Positions 1-7,016 are shown, counted from the first letter of the stretch. The stretch: DNA of 17,264 nt from Microbacterium sp. (GCA_003524435.1 DQHP01000150.1:1-17264), one strand, 5' to 3'. A program made the numbers and translations. Notes: generated by a model not told the origin, from the sequence alone.

Positions 1-200
1 CGCCCGAAGTACGGGCCGCGCACGGGCTGGCCGATCACGAACTGCTGATGGGCTGGCTGTACGTCGGCAGCATCGACGACGCCCTGCGGGCCCGCCTGAC
101 GAGCTCGTCGCGCCCGATCCTCGACCCCGGGCCTCACTTCGGGCAGATGCCGCAGAGCCGTGACCGGGGTATCCGTGCGCGACGCATGAGAACTCCCTGA
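1..200 (+). CDS. Probable nitroreductase-family protein, C-terminal fragment
   Basis: The reading frame is open from the left edge, with its first full codon at 3, and ends with TGA at 198-200. This leaves 65 residues, so the start and most of the protein lie outside the window. The segment HELLMGWLYVG resembles the LLGWLYVGT stretch near the C-terminus of nitroreductases, which are FMN-dependent NAD(P)H oxidoreductases that reduce nitro-aromatic or quinone-like substrates. The tail after this (ILDPGPHFGQMP, then Arg-rich) is not one I recognise. The FMN-binding region is not present, so the family call rests on one short motif and the substrate cannot be inferred. The gene points towards the transposon, whose left end begins 105 bp beyond the stop codon. 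Confidence 0.5.
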   Translation, partial: PEVRAAHGLADHELLMGWLYVGSIDDALRARLTSSSRPILDPGPHFGQMPQSRDRGIRARRMRTP

Positions 201-305
201 GCCAGAACCTACAGGATCGCGACTGCACGATGACAGTGAACCGGCGGCCCGCTGAGGGGTCGTTCACCGCTACACATTCGAACGGCCGCTGGAGCGGAGC
301 AGAGC

Positions 306-330
306 TGTCAGTGTCCGAAGTCGACGACAC
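306..330 (+). repeat. Left terminal inverted repeat of the Tni transposon
   Basis: This begins TGTCAGTGTCCGAAGTCGAC and matches the reverse complement of 5219-5243 at 20 of 25 positions, with mismatches scattered through the repeat. The inner 19 bp (312-330) are also a copy of the internal repeat found again at 381-399 and 412-430. It marks the left boundary of the element. Confidence 0.88.
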
Positions 331-380
331 GGTTAATCACATAGTCCTGGGCGTAGTGCAGCCGACAAATGGCACCTGAG

Positions 381-430
381 CGTCTGAAGTCCTGTGCACA
401 ACCGTGCAGTTTGTCAGAAGGCGGCGACAC
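381..430 (+). repeat. Two internal 19-bp repeats, probable TniA-binding sites at the left end
   Basis: The copies lie at 381-399 (CGTCTGAAGTCCTGTGCAC) and 412-430 (TGTCAGAAGGCGGCGACAC). Both follow the pattern YGTC-N-GAAG...CAC seen in the inner 19 bp of the terminal repeat. The second matches the terminal copy at 16 of 19 positions, the first at 12 of 19. Tn5053-family and related TnsB-type transposases bind several such sites near each end, so these are likely transposase-binding sites. Function is inferred from position and similarity. Confidence 0.7.
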
Positions 431-483
431 AAACGGCACGCGAGCTCCTGTCCTAGGCGGACGTCCCGTGACTCCACGCTCGA

Positions 484-508
484 TGTGGTGTGGTGTGGTG
501 TGGTGTGG
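484..508 (+). repeat. Tandem TGTGG pentamer repeat, five copies
   Basis: Five perfect TGTGG units run from 484 to 508 and are followed directly by GGCC-rich palindromic sequence. The repeat lies between the transposon's left-end binding sites and the 3' end of tniR, in non-coding DNA. It is short enough to be slippage product without function. Confidence 0.85.
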
Positions 509-549
509 GCCCTTGGGCCGGCCACGGGCCGTTAGACCGTTAGGCTCCG

Positions 550-1176
550 TCACCTGCGTCTTTGAGATTGCGTTAGCACTCTGCGTCCGTCGTCGCGCAG
601 CTCACCGGTGGGCGAAACATGTCGATACAAGGTCTGGCGACTCACTCCGAGTTCTTTGCAGAGGTCGCCGACGGTTGTATCGGGTTGGCCCATCGAGGCC
701 ATGGCGAGTCGAATCTTGGCCGCGGTCATCTTGTAGGGCCGGCCGCCTCTACGGCCTCGGGCGCGAGAGGCCGCCAGGCCAGCGAGTGTGCGCTCTCGGA
801 TGAGTTCGCGTTCGAACTCAGCCAGGGCAGCGAATATCCCGAAGACGAGTTTGCCAGACGATGTGGAGGTGTCAATGGCGGAACCTTCGCCGGCAAGAAC
901 CTTCAATCCGATCCCGCGTTGGGTCAGATCATGAACGACGTTAACCAGATGGCGCAGGTCACGGCCGAGGCGATCAAGCTTCCAGATGACCAACGTGTCC
1001 CCTTCGCGGAGAGCTTTGACGCATGCGACAAGTTGCGGGCGGTCATCTTTCTTCCCGGACGCGTGGTCTTCATAGAAAGCATCGGCGTGAACGCCCGCGG
1101 CGACGAGTGCATCGCGTTGCAAATCAGTGTTCTGTGATCCATCGGCTTTCGAGACGCGCATGTAGCCCACCAGCAA
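550..1176 (-). CDS. tniR: TniR serine recombinase (resolvase) of the Tni transposon
   Basis: This 208-residue serine recombinase should resolve transposition cointegrates at the adjacent res region. The N-terminal catalytic domain (about 1-140) opens with GYMRVSKADG, where Ser9 is the expected nucleophile. It continues with the family motifs VIWKLDRLGRDL and FERELIRERT, whose arginines belong to the active site. A Gly/Arg-rich link (RARGRRGGRP) leads to a C-terminal helix-turn-helix (TVGDLCKELGVSRQTLYRHV), which binds res. The length is normal for a Tn3/Tn5053-type resolvase. The start is TTG at 1174-1176, chosen because AAGGAG lies six bases upstream; the next in-frame ATG would remove the first residues of the catalytic domain. 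It is the last gene of the leftward set, separated from tniQ by 99 bp that hold most of res, so it may autoregulate. Confidence 0.93.
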   Translation of the reverse strand: MLVGYMRVSKADGSQNTDLQRDALVAAGVHADAFYEDHASGKKDDRPQLVACVKALREGDTLVIWKLDRLGRDLRHLVNVVHDLTQRGIGLKVLAGEGSAIDTSTSSGKLVFGIFAALAEFERELIRERTLAGLAASRARGRRGGRPYKMTAAKIRLAMASMGQPDTTVGDLCKELGVSRQTLYRHVSPTGELRDDGRRVLTQSQRRR

Positions 1177-1182
1177 TGTGAT

Positions 1183-1188
1183 CTCCTT
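1183..1188 (-). promoter_or_regulatory. Ribosome-binding site deciding the TTG start of tniR
   Basis: On the minus strand AAGGAG lies six bases before the TTG codon. It supports initiation at this rare start rather than at the in-frame ATG five codons later, which would cut the conserved GYMRVS strand. Confidence 0.75.
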
Positions 1189-1191
1189 TGG

Positions 1192-1317
1192 TTGTCACGT
1201 ATACGACCGTTTGGGTGACAATTCCTTTTGATCCGGATCAGACCACCGTGATCGTCACAATACCCGTCATTTATTCTATGTCTTGCGAACGATGGCTACT
1301 GGGCTGTTGTGTGACAA
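1192..1317. promoter_or_regulatory. res recombination region of the transposon
   Basis: At 1192-1221 lies a 30-bp element with TTGTCAC at one end and GTGACAA at the other, the size and dyad form of a resolvase subsite. It begins just upstream of the tniR ribosome-binding site, where subsite I would be expected. Related half-sites occur at 1254-1260 (GTCACAA) and at 1311-1317 (GTGACAA), the latter inside the last codons of tniQ. A perfect 12-bp palindrome, TGATCCGGATCA, is at 1229-1240. Subsite I is well supported; the limits of subsites II and III are guesses. Confidence 0.7.
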
Positions 1318-2520
1318 TCCCGGTGCTGTCCTCCGTGCACGCATGGTGGCGAGCGTCTGCGGAAGGAAAGCATCGGGAACGTCGAGGCTGATCAAATCCC
1401 CACGGATGCTCTGAAATGTCTTCTCAGTTCGCGTAAGGCTCGTCAGGATCGCGAGCATGCGCTCTGCGACAAGCGGGTCTTGCTGCGCGAGAGCGAGGGC
1501 TTCGCTCATCGCTTCACGCGCCTCGTCCCAGATGTCGCGCGGCGGCAAGCCGTCGTGAGCTGGTCGATCTGGCTCGGGCGTCAAGAGGTGACCGAGTGTG
1601 CCGGGTGCTTCAATATCTCCGGTTTCGACCAGATGAATAGCTGTCGCGGCGGCTTCAAGAAACATCTCTTGCTGCGGCCAGGGTAGTGTCTCGTAGGTTC
1701 GCGCGGCACCGATGATGCCAGCCCGAACTGGGTGCCCAGCCGTGCGCCAGATGAGTTCGATGGCGCGGCGCGGGCGGACCCTAAGCGTGGAGACTGGAAT
1801 CGAGAGCTCCTCGATGACGGTGCGCAGCAAGCGGAACCACACTCCAACGTGGACTGTTCGGCGTGGTAGGACGACCGTACCGGTACTCAGAGCTTCTTCA
1901 GTGCGTGCATCCTGGATCGCGACGGGTCGCGGAACGGGCCGGTCGTTCGTCTTGCTGTGCTCCCAGCCGAAGAACGCGAATGTTCCATAGGCAGGGTCGA
2001 GCCAGCGACCGTGGTGGGGGCAGGTGAGCGTGATGGGAAGTTGCACAATCAGCGGCACCCCGTCTGTCGCGCTCCCCACGCACGCCGGGCACGCGCGGCT
2101 GACAGGTCTGTTCTTGGAGTTGAGTGGCAGCCACGCCCTCCAGTTCAACACTTCTCGGTGCGGACGTTCCTTGAATGTGACGATCACGGAGCCTTGGCGC
2201 ACATAGGTGTCGAACGCAGCGCCGGGCGTCGGCTCAGGCTGGAGCGAATCGAGAAGCCATGGCACCCAACCAGCGACTGTCATTCGACGCACCTGCGCTG
2301 GTGGCACACCCGTGCGCGCCGCCAGAATCGTGATTAGCTCCGAGGGCACCTCCAGGTCCAGCGACCCGATCGACCCCGGCACGGGAGCGCCGGGTGGAGT
2401 GAGGTCGTGGCGAACAAGCTGGTCGAGGGGCATCCCGTACACAGTGGCGAGCCTGTGAAGCCACGAGCTCAGTGCTTCGCCATGGCCGGGCGGCGGGTGA
2501 AGCGGCCACCGATGCGTCAT
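1276..2520 (-). CDS. tniQ: TniQ family transposition protein
   Basis: This 414-residue protein belongs to the TniQ/TnsD family, which links the target-site ATPase to the transposase and helps choose or licence the target. The N-terminal part carries the TniQ signature (HGEALSSWLHRLATVYG, residues 13-29). Residues about 144-170 carry a zinc-binding pattern, CPAC followed 19 residues later by CPHH, then GRWL, as is typical of the family. The C-terminal half is helical and not diagnostic. The ATG at 2518-2520 overlaps the stop codon of tniB as ATGA, implying translational coupling within tniA-tniB-tniQ. The last codons contain one putative resolvase half-site, so coding and recombination sequences overlap. 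Family assignment is firm; its exact role is inferred from Tn5053, where TniQ is required for transposition. Confidence 0.9.
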   Translation of the reverse strand: MTHRWPLHPPPGHGEALSSWLHRLATVYGMPLDQLVRHDLTPPGAPVPGSIGSLDLEVPSELITILAARTGVPPAQVRRMTVAGWVPWLLDSLQPEPTPGAAFDTYVRQGSVIVTFKERPHREVLNWRAWLPLNSKNRPVSRACPACVGSATDGVPLIVQLPITLTCPHHGRWLDPAYGTFAFFGWEHSKTNDRPVPRPVAIQDARTEEALSTGTVVLPRRTVHVGVWFRLLRTVIEELSIPVSTLRVRPRRAIELIWRTAGHPVRAGIIGAARTYETLPWPQQEMFLEAAATAIHLVETGDIEAPGTLGHLLTPEPDRPAHDGLPPRDIWDEAREAMSEALALAQQDPLVAERMLAILTSLTRTEKTFQSIRGDLISLDVPDAFLPQTLATMRARRTAPGLSHNSPVAIVRKT

Positions 2521-3434
2521 GGCAGTTCGCGCTCGAACAGACGTCGCCGTTCCGCGGGTCCGACGTAGGGAGCGACAAGGAGGGTGCGCTGATTGATCGC
2601 TTCCTCGCCTGTCTCGATCGCTGCAACGGCGGCGTCGGTGAGAAGACGGGTGAGTTCCCCGATGGTTCCCTCGCTGCGGGTGAGGAGGTAGCGTGCCATA
2701 TCCTCCGTGTCGATGACCGAGCGTCGGCGAAGAGGGAAGGCTGCCGCGAAACTGGCCAGCAGCGTGCGCCCCTCATCGTTGGGCTCCCAACGCGGCAAAG
2801 CGAAGGGCTCGAAACGGTTTTCCAGCTGGTCGTCGGATCGGATTGCCATATATGCCTCGCGCGTGCCGACCCCGACCAACGGGATACGCAACTCGTTGCC
2901 CAGAAACCTCAGCACGTTCAGGAACTCGCGTCGGGTGTCACCGCGACCGGCCAGCACGTTGTGCAGCTCATCAATCACCAGCACCCGCACTCCGACCGCC
3001 CGCAACAGGGACAACGTTGCCTGTTCCATCTCCGGTACGCGTTGTCGAGGGCGAAGCGGTGCTCCCAGCGCTGCTTGCAGCGCGACGTAGAACCGGGACA
3101 CCGACGGGTCTGATGGCATCTGCACGGCCAGGACCGGCACCTGTTCAAGCTCGACGTGGGAGATCGGCGGGTGGAGACGGCGGAACTTCTCGATGATCAT
3201 CGACTTGCCGTTATTGGTCGGCCCCAACAGCAGCAGGTTCGGCATGCGCTGCTTCTTCGGCCACTCGTACAGGGCCTCCAACCGCTCCAGTGCCTCGGAC
3301 GCGCGAGAGTATCCGATCCACCGGTCAGCGCGCACATGCCTCAGCCGCTCATCCGCGGGAAGGCGTGTGATCGGTTGCGCGCTGGGATGCAGATGCGTGA
3401 GGTCCGCGTCCGCAGTCACGGCTTCCGCGTCCAT
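2517..3434 (-). CDS. tniB: TniB, AAA+ ATPase of the Tni transposon
   Basis: TniB is the transposition ATPase that, like MuB and TnsC, binds target DNA and activates the transposase. This copy has about 305 residues, the usual size. A Walker A motif, GPTNNGKS, lies near residues 71-78 and a Walker B motif in VLVIDELHNVLAG near 150-162. Downstream GNELRIPLVGVGT fits the sensor 1 strand, and the family C-terminal helical lid follows. The ATG at 3432-3434 overlaps the tniA stop codon as TGATG. Two GTG codons immediately before it (from 3440) are alternative starts and would change the N-terminus by only two residues. The 3' end overlaps tniQ by four bases. No departure from the family is seen, so it is probably functional. 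Confidence 0.92.
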   Translation of the reverse strand: MDAEAVTADADLTHLHPSAQPITRLPADERLRHVRADRWIGYSRASEALERLEALYEWPKKQRMPNLLLLGPTNNGKSMIIEKFRRLHPPISHVELEQVPVLAVQMPSDPSVSRFYVALQAALGAPLRPRQRVPEMEQATLSLLRAVGVRVLVIDELHNVLAGRGDTRREFLNVLRFLGNELRIPLVGVGTREAYMAIRSDDQLENRFEPFALPRWEPNDEGRTLLASFAAAFPLRRRSVIDTEDMARYLLTRSEGTIGELTRLLTDAAVAAIETGEEAINQRTLLVAPYVGPAERRRLFERELP

Positions 3435-5140
3435 CACCACTGTTCGATCTCTTCGAAGGGCATCACGCGGTCCTCAGTAGCCGGTCCGCTTTTCCCCTCG
3501 GGCGGTAGAAGGTCAGGCGGCGGGCGAGTCATAGAGATTTCGTCTGCGGTTCCGCCCCGTTTGCGACGTTCGGCGTTACGACGTGCCTTGCGGGTGGTGG
3601 AGCTTGCAGTTTCGGTGATCGTGCGCATGTGCTCGACCGTGCGGAACAGGGCGTCTTCGTCTACCTGCTCTCGGCCCTCAGCGCGCAGTCGTTCCAGAGC
3701 GGCGCGGTGCTCCCACACGCTGACAGCCGGGTACGACAGCGTCCGGTACGGCACAGGCATATAGGAACCATCGTCGGGATCGAGCACCCAGATACGGCTG
3801 ATGTCCCGCGGATCTCGGCGGATCACGAATCGTTCCATCTGGCTACGGCGCGCGATCCACGGCTTTAGCCCGTTCCGAAAATAGTGCACGTGGTCGATCA
3901 CGAACCCCGTCCGTGTCAGCTTCCGGCGCACGACGGGCAAAAAGTCCACCAGGAACGTGGATGCATCCGTGACCATCGACGGCGCTGCCTCCTGGACCCC
4001 TGCTGTCCACAGCCCCAGTGGGGTTTGCCGGGTCGTGCCGTGGACCTGGCCGTGATAGCTGGAGACCGCCAAGGTTAGCCACTTCTCCAACTCGGTGACC
4101 GTCAGGACGGCTCGGGCGTCCGAATCGTAGCTTCCGCGCTGAGCAGAGTTGGAGAACGTCGTGCCTGGCAACTCGTGCACCATCTCCATCAGCGTCCCGA
4201 TGACGCGCTCGATGATTCCGCCGTAGTGCGGACGCCCTGGAGGCCGATAGTTCAACTCGATCCCGTGCTCCTGGCACCCGCGCCGTAGCGCTTCACTCTT
4301 GAACTCCGACGCGTTGTCCAGATACAGCTCGCGCGGCTTCCCCGACATCGGCCACGTGACCTCGACACCCAGCCGCTCCAGCGATGCACGTTTGTCGGTG
4401 AGCATGTGCGCCAGACACAAACCGACCGAGAGCGCAGACGGCGCTTCCAACGTAATCACCAGTCCCACGATGCTCCGTGAACGCACGTCGATCGCCACGG
4501 TCACATACGGACGCCCGATCGGCAGACGGTGTTGCTCGTCTACCACGATCAGATCCACCACAGTGTGATCGATCTGTACCTGCTCCAACACTTCGACAAT
4601 CGCAGGGGCATCCCCGCCCGCTGATTGCAATGGGCGTGCTGCCTCTCTTCCCTCTCGACCCACAGTCTCCGTCCGGGGATCGAGCATGGCGATGCGACGC
4701 CGAACCGCACCACGTGAAGGAGCAGGAAGCCCCCGAAGCCGACACATCCGAATGATCTCGCGATGCACAGCAGCGATCGTCTTGCGTTGACGCGTCAGAT
4801 AGTGCTTGCGGATCACCTCCCGAACGATCGTCTCCACCTCGACAGGCAGACGGGCCCCTCCACGGCCCCCACTGGAGCGGCCAGGGGCGAGATCAGACAC
4901 CGCGCCTTGGCCGCCACGCCACAGCCGTATCAAGAAATAGACGCGCTCCCGAGAGATGCCCAGCTTCGTGGCCGCCTGGTCGACGGCGTATCCGCCCGTG
5001 CTGGATTCAGCGAGCGGCCCGATAACCGCAGCCCGCTCCACGGCCAGTTCCCACGCCGCATCGGGGACGGTCAGCAGACCGCGCCCAGAAATTCGGTCAT
5101 CCTTGACCGGCTCTTCGTCCACACCACTATGGGACAACAT
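3434..5140 (-). CDS. tniA: TniA, DDE transposase of the Tni transposon
   Basis: TniA is the Mu/TnsB-type transposase that binds the element's ends and performs strand cleavage and transfer. The 568-residue protein has an N-terminal helix-turn-helix region (about 50-80, containing AATKLGISRERVYFLIRLW) and a second DNA-binding region to about 160. The RNase H-like core follows, with the expected triad: Asp191 in VQIDHTVVDL, Asp275 in LYLDNASEF and Glu311 in GGIIERVIGTL, giving the classic D-35-E spacing. A Mu-type C-terminal beta-barrel region follows (about 395-480), then a charged tail that would contact TniB. The ATG at 5138-5140 has no good Shine-Dalgarno sequence. It lies only about 80 bp inside the right end, so the promoter must overlap the transposase-binding repeats and autoregulation is likely. 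The gene is intact and leads the leftward operon. Confidence 0.93.
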   Translation of the reverse strand: MLSHSGVDEEPVKDDRISGRGLLTVPDAAWELAVERAAVIGPLAESSTGGYAVDQAATKLGISRERVYFLIRLWRGGQGAVSDLAPGRSSGGRGGARLPVEVETIVREVIRKHYLTRQRKTIAAVHREIIRMCRLRGLPAPSRGAVRRRIAMLDPRTETVGREGREAARPLQSAGGDAPAIVEVLEQVQIDHTVVDLIVVDEQHRLPIGRPYVTVAIDVRSRSIVGLVITLEAPSALSVGLCLAHMLTDKRASLERLGVEVTWPMSGKPRELYLDNASEFKSEALRRGCQEHGIELNYRPPGRPHYGGIIERVIGTLMEMVHELPGTTFSNSAQRGSYDSDARAVLTVTELEKWLTLAVSSYHGQVHGTTRQTPLGLWTAGVQEAAPSMVTDASTFLVDFLPVVRRKLTRTGFVIDHVHYFRNGLKPWIARRSQMERFVIRRDPRDISRIWVLDPDDGSYMPVPYRTLSYPAVSVWEHRAALERLRAEGREQVDEDALFRTVEHMRTITETASSTTRKARRNAERRKRGGTADEISMTRPPPDLLPPEGKSGPATEDRVMPFEEIEQW

Positions 5141-5149
5141 GTCGGGTCA

Positions 5150-5210
5150 TGCGCACAAGTAGTGACGCGAAAACGACCCATACTCCTGCGCACAGCTCCC
5201 TGAATGACGC
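5150..5210 (-). repeat. Internal repeats at the transposon right end
   Basis: Two related elements lie between the tniA start and the right terminal repeat. Read on the minus strand, both begin GCGTCA and end TGTGCGCA (5187-5210 and 5150-5168), with inner spacing differing by five bases. They resemble the internal left-end repeats only loosely, but occupy the position expected for further TniA-binding sites and would overlap the tniA promoter. Confidence 0.5.
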
Positions 5211-5218
5211 CATCATCT

Positions 5219-5243
5219 GTGCCGACCACTTCGGGCGCTGACA
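5219..5243 (-). repeat. Right terminal inverted repeat of the Tni transposon
   Basis: Read on the minus strand this starts TGTCAGCGCCCGAAGTGGTC and pairs with 306-330 at 20 of 25 positions. Its inner 19 bp match the terminal-type 19-bp repeat at 14 of 19 positions. Nine bases separate it from the stop codon of the kinase-like gene beginning at 5253. Confidence 0.88.
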
Positions 5244-5252
5244 AATGCCGCG

Positions 5253-7016
5253 TCAGGCCATAAGCAACCGCGTCGCGCTACCGAGAACAACCTCTGCCGC
5301 TTCTCGGCTCCTCTGATCGAGCCCCGGGAGGGCGACGATCGAGGTCCAGCGCTCGAGGCGGGCGTCAGTCGCGGCTTCGACCGACGCGAAAGACGCGTCA
5401 TCGGCGATTCCCAGTCGCTCGCGTTTGTCGCCGCCATGCATCCCAATCAACCGTGCCCCCTCACCGTCGACGATCGAGGGCGCGGTGCCTCTTGCGAGGT
5501 CATTGAGAAGTGAATCCTCTACGAGTTCGTGCGAACCGTGAGTGAGGTGATCAACCTGCCAACGCAGCCATTCTGCTTGAGGGCGGCGGCGCACATAATC
5601 AGAGATTCGCGCTAGCGCCCGACGCGCGGCAAAGACGGGGGCGCGAGCGGTGAGCATCGAGGCCGCGCCGTTCGCGTCGATGCCAGGAGAAAACAGCAGC
5701 GGACCCTGTCGCAGCTCTCGCGCGAACTCTTCACCAGGGTCTGCAGCGCACGTGATCGCGTCGATTCTGCCCCACGGTCCATTCTGGTCATACAACTGCT
5801 CGCAGAGCGTGCGATCAGGATCGCTTTCACACATCACCGCCTGCACCCCTGGTAACGATGCGGGCAGTGGTTGCTGCAGCACCAGCAGTCGCACGGGTGC
5901 GAAAAGTTCCGTGCGCCACGGAGCAATTTTTTCTTCCGGGAGCCTCGAGGATTCCAACAGCGCTGCCACCCGTGCGTGCACCGGCCGTGAGGTGAGTTGC
6001 CGCTTGCTGAGCGGAAGCCAACTCACTTCGCTGCGATCGGGCACAGTCACCGACACTTCGAGCCCCGTTGAGCCTGACCTGCTGATGGTGAGTGCGCCGC
6101 CCAGCGCCTCCAACCGCTCTCGGTTTGCGGTGAGCGCTTCCGCTAGCCGGTCAAGATCTCCGCCGGTTTCACTGTTTCGCAGGCGCGCTCGAAGCGCTCC
6201 GTCGCGCTCGAAAACAACCTGGATAGGCTGCCGTAGAGCGACAACTGCCCCGAGCACATCGGCCACCGCGTGAGTGAAGTTCGATTCGACCTCCCATCGT
6301 GGACGCCGGCCCAAATCTCCACGGAAATCGACGGGAATCGGCAGTGTCGCGGCGATTTCCCGCAGGGTGTCGACTGCTCCTCGCTCGGGGAGCATCGCCG
6401 GGAACACGCCACGGACAGTGGTTCGAAAGTCATGGATGAGACTTCCCATCGCCGCAGATACCGATGGCCACGCAACGTCGGAGGCAGGCTCTGTAAGCAT
6501 CGTGCGTACGGAGTCGAGATCGCGCACTGTGGCGGTCGTCATCGTCTCTACCAAGCGGATGCGCTCGCTCTCACGAGCCCGAGCGATCCGCACCTCGAAG
6601 ACCTCGACGTCGGCCTGCGCGCGCTGCGCATCATGACGCGCCTTCTCCCAGCGGCGTCGCGGAGGCACCGCTCGCATGATTGCCCTCAGCCACGCGATGC
6701 TCTCGTCGACAAGTCGTACGTTTTTGGCAGATTTCACCGCGGTCGTGAAGATGCGAAGGACGCCAAAGCCCGCAACCTCGAGATCCACTTGTTCGTCGGC
6801 TTCCGGGGATTGCCTCTTCGCGCGCGGCCAGATCGCGATGCGCTGCTCGTATCCGTCATCGAACTGTCTGACCAGACACACCTGTACCGGCGTGGCCAAA
6901 TTGCGGGGGGGCGTCAGTGCCCGTGAGAGATTCTCCAGCAATGCATCGACGAGGTTCTCACGTGGATGCGACGCGACGATCTCACCGGCGCTGCGAGGGC
7001 GGCCGCCCTTACTCAC
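5253..7016 (-). CDS. Degenerate sensor histidine kinase-like protein (pseudokinase)
   Basis: This 587-residue cytoplasmic protein has no signal peptide or membrane segment. Residues about 125-325 align by eye with the dimerisation and ATPase domains of NarL-partner histidine kinases: a coiled-coil-like lead into ESERIRLVETMTT, then LIHDFRTTVRGVFPAMLPERG (compare LRELARGIHPAVL..RGL), and finally RLEALGGALTI. The catalytic positions are lost. The His-Asp of ERxRIARELHD is Thr160-Thr161, the ATP-binding Asn region reads ADVLGAVV, and the DNGxG box is replaced by NSETGG. Residues 330-587 form a C-terminal region I do not recognise. The gene overlaps the upstream response regulator by four bases (ATGA), so the two are co-translated. 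It probably acts as a non-phosphorylating partner or binding regulator. The Tni transposon inserted just past its stop codon, so transcription can run on towards tniA. Confidence 0.7.
   Translation of the reverse strand: MSKGGRPRSAGEIVASHPRENLVDALLENLSRALTPPRNLATPVQVCLVRQFDDGYEQRIAIWPRAKRQSPEADEQVDLEVAGFGVLRIFTTAVKSAKNVRLVDESIAWLRAIMRAVPPRRRWEKARHDAQRAQADVEVFEVRIARARESERIRLVETMTTATVRDLDSVRTMLTEPASDVAWPSVSAAMGSLIHDFRTTVRGVFPAMLPERGAVDTLREIAATLPIPVDFRGDLGRRPRWEVESNFTHAVADVLGAVVALRQPIQVVFERDGALRARLRNSETGGDLDRLAEALTANRERLEALGGALTISRSGSTGLEVSVTVPDRSEVSWLPLSKRQLTSRPVHARVAALLESSRLPEEKIAPWRTELFAPVRLLVLQQPLPASLPGVQAVMCESDPDRTLCEQLYDQNGPWGRIDAITCAADPGEEFARELRQGPLLFSPGIDANGAASMLTARAPVFAARRALARISDYVRRRPQAEWLRWQVDHLTHGSHELVEDSLLNDLARGTAPSIVDGEGARLIGMHGGDKRERLGIADDASFASVEAATDARLERWTSIVALPGLDQRSREAAEVVLGSATRLLMA

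Larger units (their letters stand above)
201..549. other. Non-coding stretch spanning the nitroreductase 3' flank and the transposon left end
   Basis: I see no credible gene in these 349 bases. Bases 201-305 are host flank and contain a weak inverted pair, GTGAAC (236-241) and GTTCAC (262-267), without a T-run, so a terminator is only a possibility. From 306 onward the sequence is the left end of the transposon: the terminal repeat, two further 19-bp repeats at 381-430, and a TGTGG pentamer run at 484-508. A short GGCC-rich palindromic stretch (about 507-532) sits between the pentamer run and the resolvase gene. Open frames across this segment have low-complexity, cysteine- and arginine-rich translations and lack ribosome-binding sites. 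Confidence 0.6.
306..5243 (-). mobile_element. Tn402/Tn5053-type (Tni) transposon with tniA, tniB, tniQ, res and tniR
   Basis: The element is bounded by 25-bp inverted repeats beginning TGTCAG, the usual TGTCA-type end of this family. It contains the complete set expected of a Tni element: a DDE transposase (TniA), an AAA+ target-selection ATPase (TniB), a zinc-binding TniQ, and a serine resolvase (TniR) with its res region. In known members, TniABQ build a cointegrate by replicative transposition and TniR resolves it at res. All four genes are read leftward and tniA-tniB-tniQ overlap at their ends. No passenger gene such as resistance, mercury or integron functions is present; the only non-gene space is about 220 bp at the left end. 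The 5-bp flanks, AGAGC at 301-305 and AATGC at 5244-5248, agree at only three of five positions, so no clean target duplication is visible. Confidence 0.92.

Noticed and set aside
1..200. The nitroreductase gene as transposon-disrupted
   Set aside because: Its frame reaches a normal stop codon 105 bp before the left terminal repeat, so the insertion did not break it.
369..803. A 144-codon open frame on the plus strand across the transposon left end
   Set aside because: It runs through the TGTGG repeat and antisense to tniR, has Cys/Arg-rich low-complexity translation and no ribosome-binding site. It is a shadow frame in GC-rich DNA.
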